Position numbers and translations under genes: made by a program
NCBI GenBank assembly: GCA_021772915.1
Contig: JAJFLB010000023.1
Coordinates: 186,001-250,000, forward strand
DNA length: 64,000 nt
Direction of reading: 5' to 3'
From: Gammaproteobacteria bacterium
Lineage (GTDB): Bacteria > Pseudomonadota > Gammaproteobacteria > Xanthomonadales > SZUA-36
Notes under the pieces: model-generated
What the model saw: the letters and a program-made list of their open reading frames with translations, nothing else
Databases searched by the model: none
What the model was told of the DNA's origin: nothing
Shown: piece by piece, positions 63,674-64,000 of the stretch
How the letters are laid out: each line of letters opens with the position of its first letter
Numbering within the stretch: the stretch's first letter is position 1

Positions 63674-63999
63674 TAGAAGTTAAAATACAGAAATTCGCTG
63701 ATATTAGACATGGACATCAAAGCGTAAATAAGACAGAACAATGTAATGACTAAATTTGGTACGGTTGGTGTCCACTCGAGCCAGCCCCACTTCATCGGCT
63801 TAATTTCACCCGTGTAAGTTTCATAAGCTGGTCTGTAACGACCCATTATCTGTTGAATATTGGGACACAACACACTGATCACCATGAGCGCAAGAATCCA
63901 GACGATGGACCACACAGATATATTCAGTTGAAAAAAACTGCTAAAAACAACGCCCTGATCCTCAAGCCAGGAACCAAGTGGGCCCAGGACAGCCAGCAA
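63673..63999 (-). CDS. C-terminal part of MBOAT-family protein (runs off right edge)
   Basis: Hydrophobic segments with PNLVITLFCLIYALMSMSNISEFLYFNF at the C-terminus, immediately upstream of the AlgJ-like gene. Confidence 0.55.
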   Translation of the reverse strand: MLAVLGPLGSWLEDQGVVFSSFFQLNISVWSIVWILALMVISVLCPNIQQIMGRYRPAYETYTGEIKPMKWGWLEWTPTVPNLVITLFCLIYALMSMSNISEFLYFNF

Positions 64000-64000
64000 C

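Overview
A 64 kb window that looks like a gammaproteobacterial chromosome. This is inferred from gene content and the dut/radC/rpmB/rpmG/mutM, gltBD and thrABC clusters; taxonomy was not tested. Positions 1-22.5 kb are a surface-polysaccharide locus: a minus-strand operon with a NeuB-like PEP-sugar synthase, KdsC-like HAD, GmhA-like SIS, VOC, TIM-barrel, two SDRs and an ABC flippase; then galE, GTs, methyltransferases, a DegT aminotransferase, a Wzz-like protein, membrane proteins and a WbaP-type initiating transferase. Positions 22.7-42.6 kb hold a TonB receptor, algC, dut, radC, rpmB, rpmG, a lone hydantoinase-like gene, mutM, MerR/SRPBCC, a BrnTA-like toxin-antitoxin cassette joined to a GcvR-like ACT protein, an RND efflux pair and cysteine synthase. 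Positions 43-62.5 kb hold NnrS, gltDB plus bacteriohemerythrin, a DMT transporter, a fused PqqD-like/GT protein, thrCBA-asnB and an FkbM methyltransferase. The right edge holds an SGNH/AlgJ-like protein and a truncated MBOAT. The most unusual material is non-coding: at least three dispersed structured repeat families (REP-like hairpins with covarying stems, a CCCGCATATT palindrome, and a composite element with a 52-nt-spaced inverted repeat plus a 2x32-bp duplication), a 42-bp minisatellite derived from the end of a merR gene, and decayed IS3 fragments. Other leads are a probable single-base frameshift at the start of brnT, a TTGA-coupled hemerythrin-gltB junction, and a predicted PqqD-like domain fused to a glycosyltransferase. 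No rRNA, tRNA or CRISPR array was recognised. All family assignments come from reading motifs, not from database searches.
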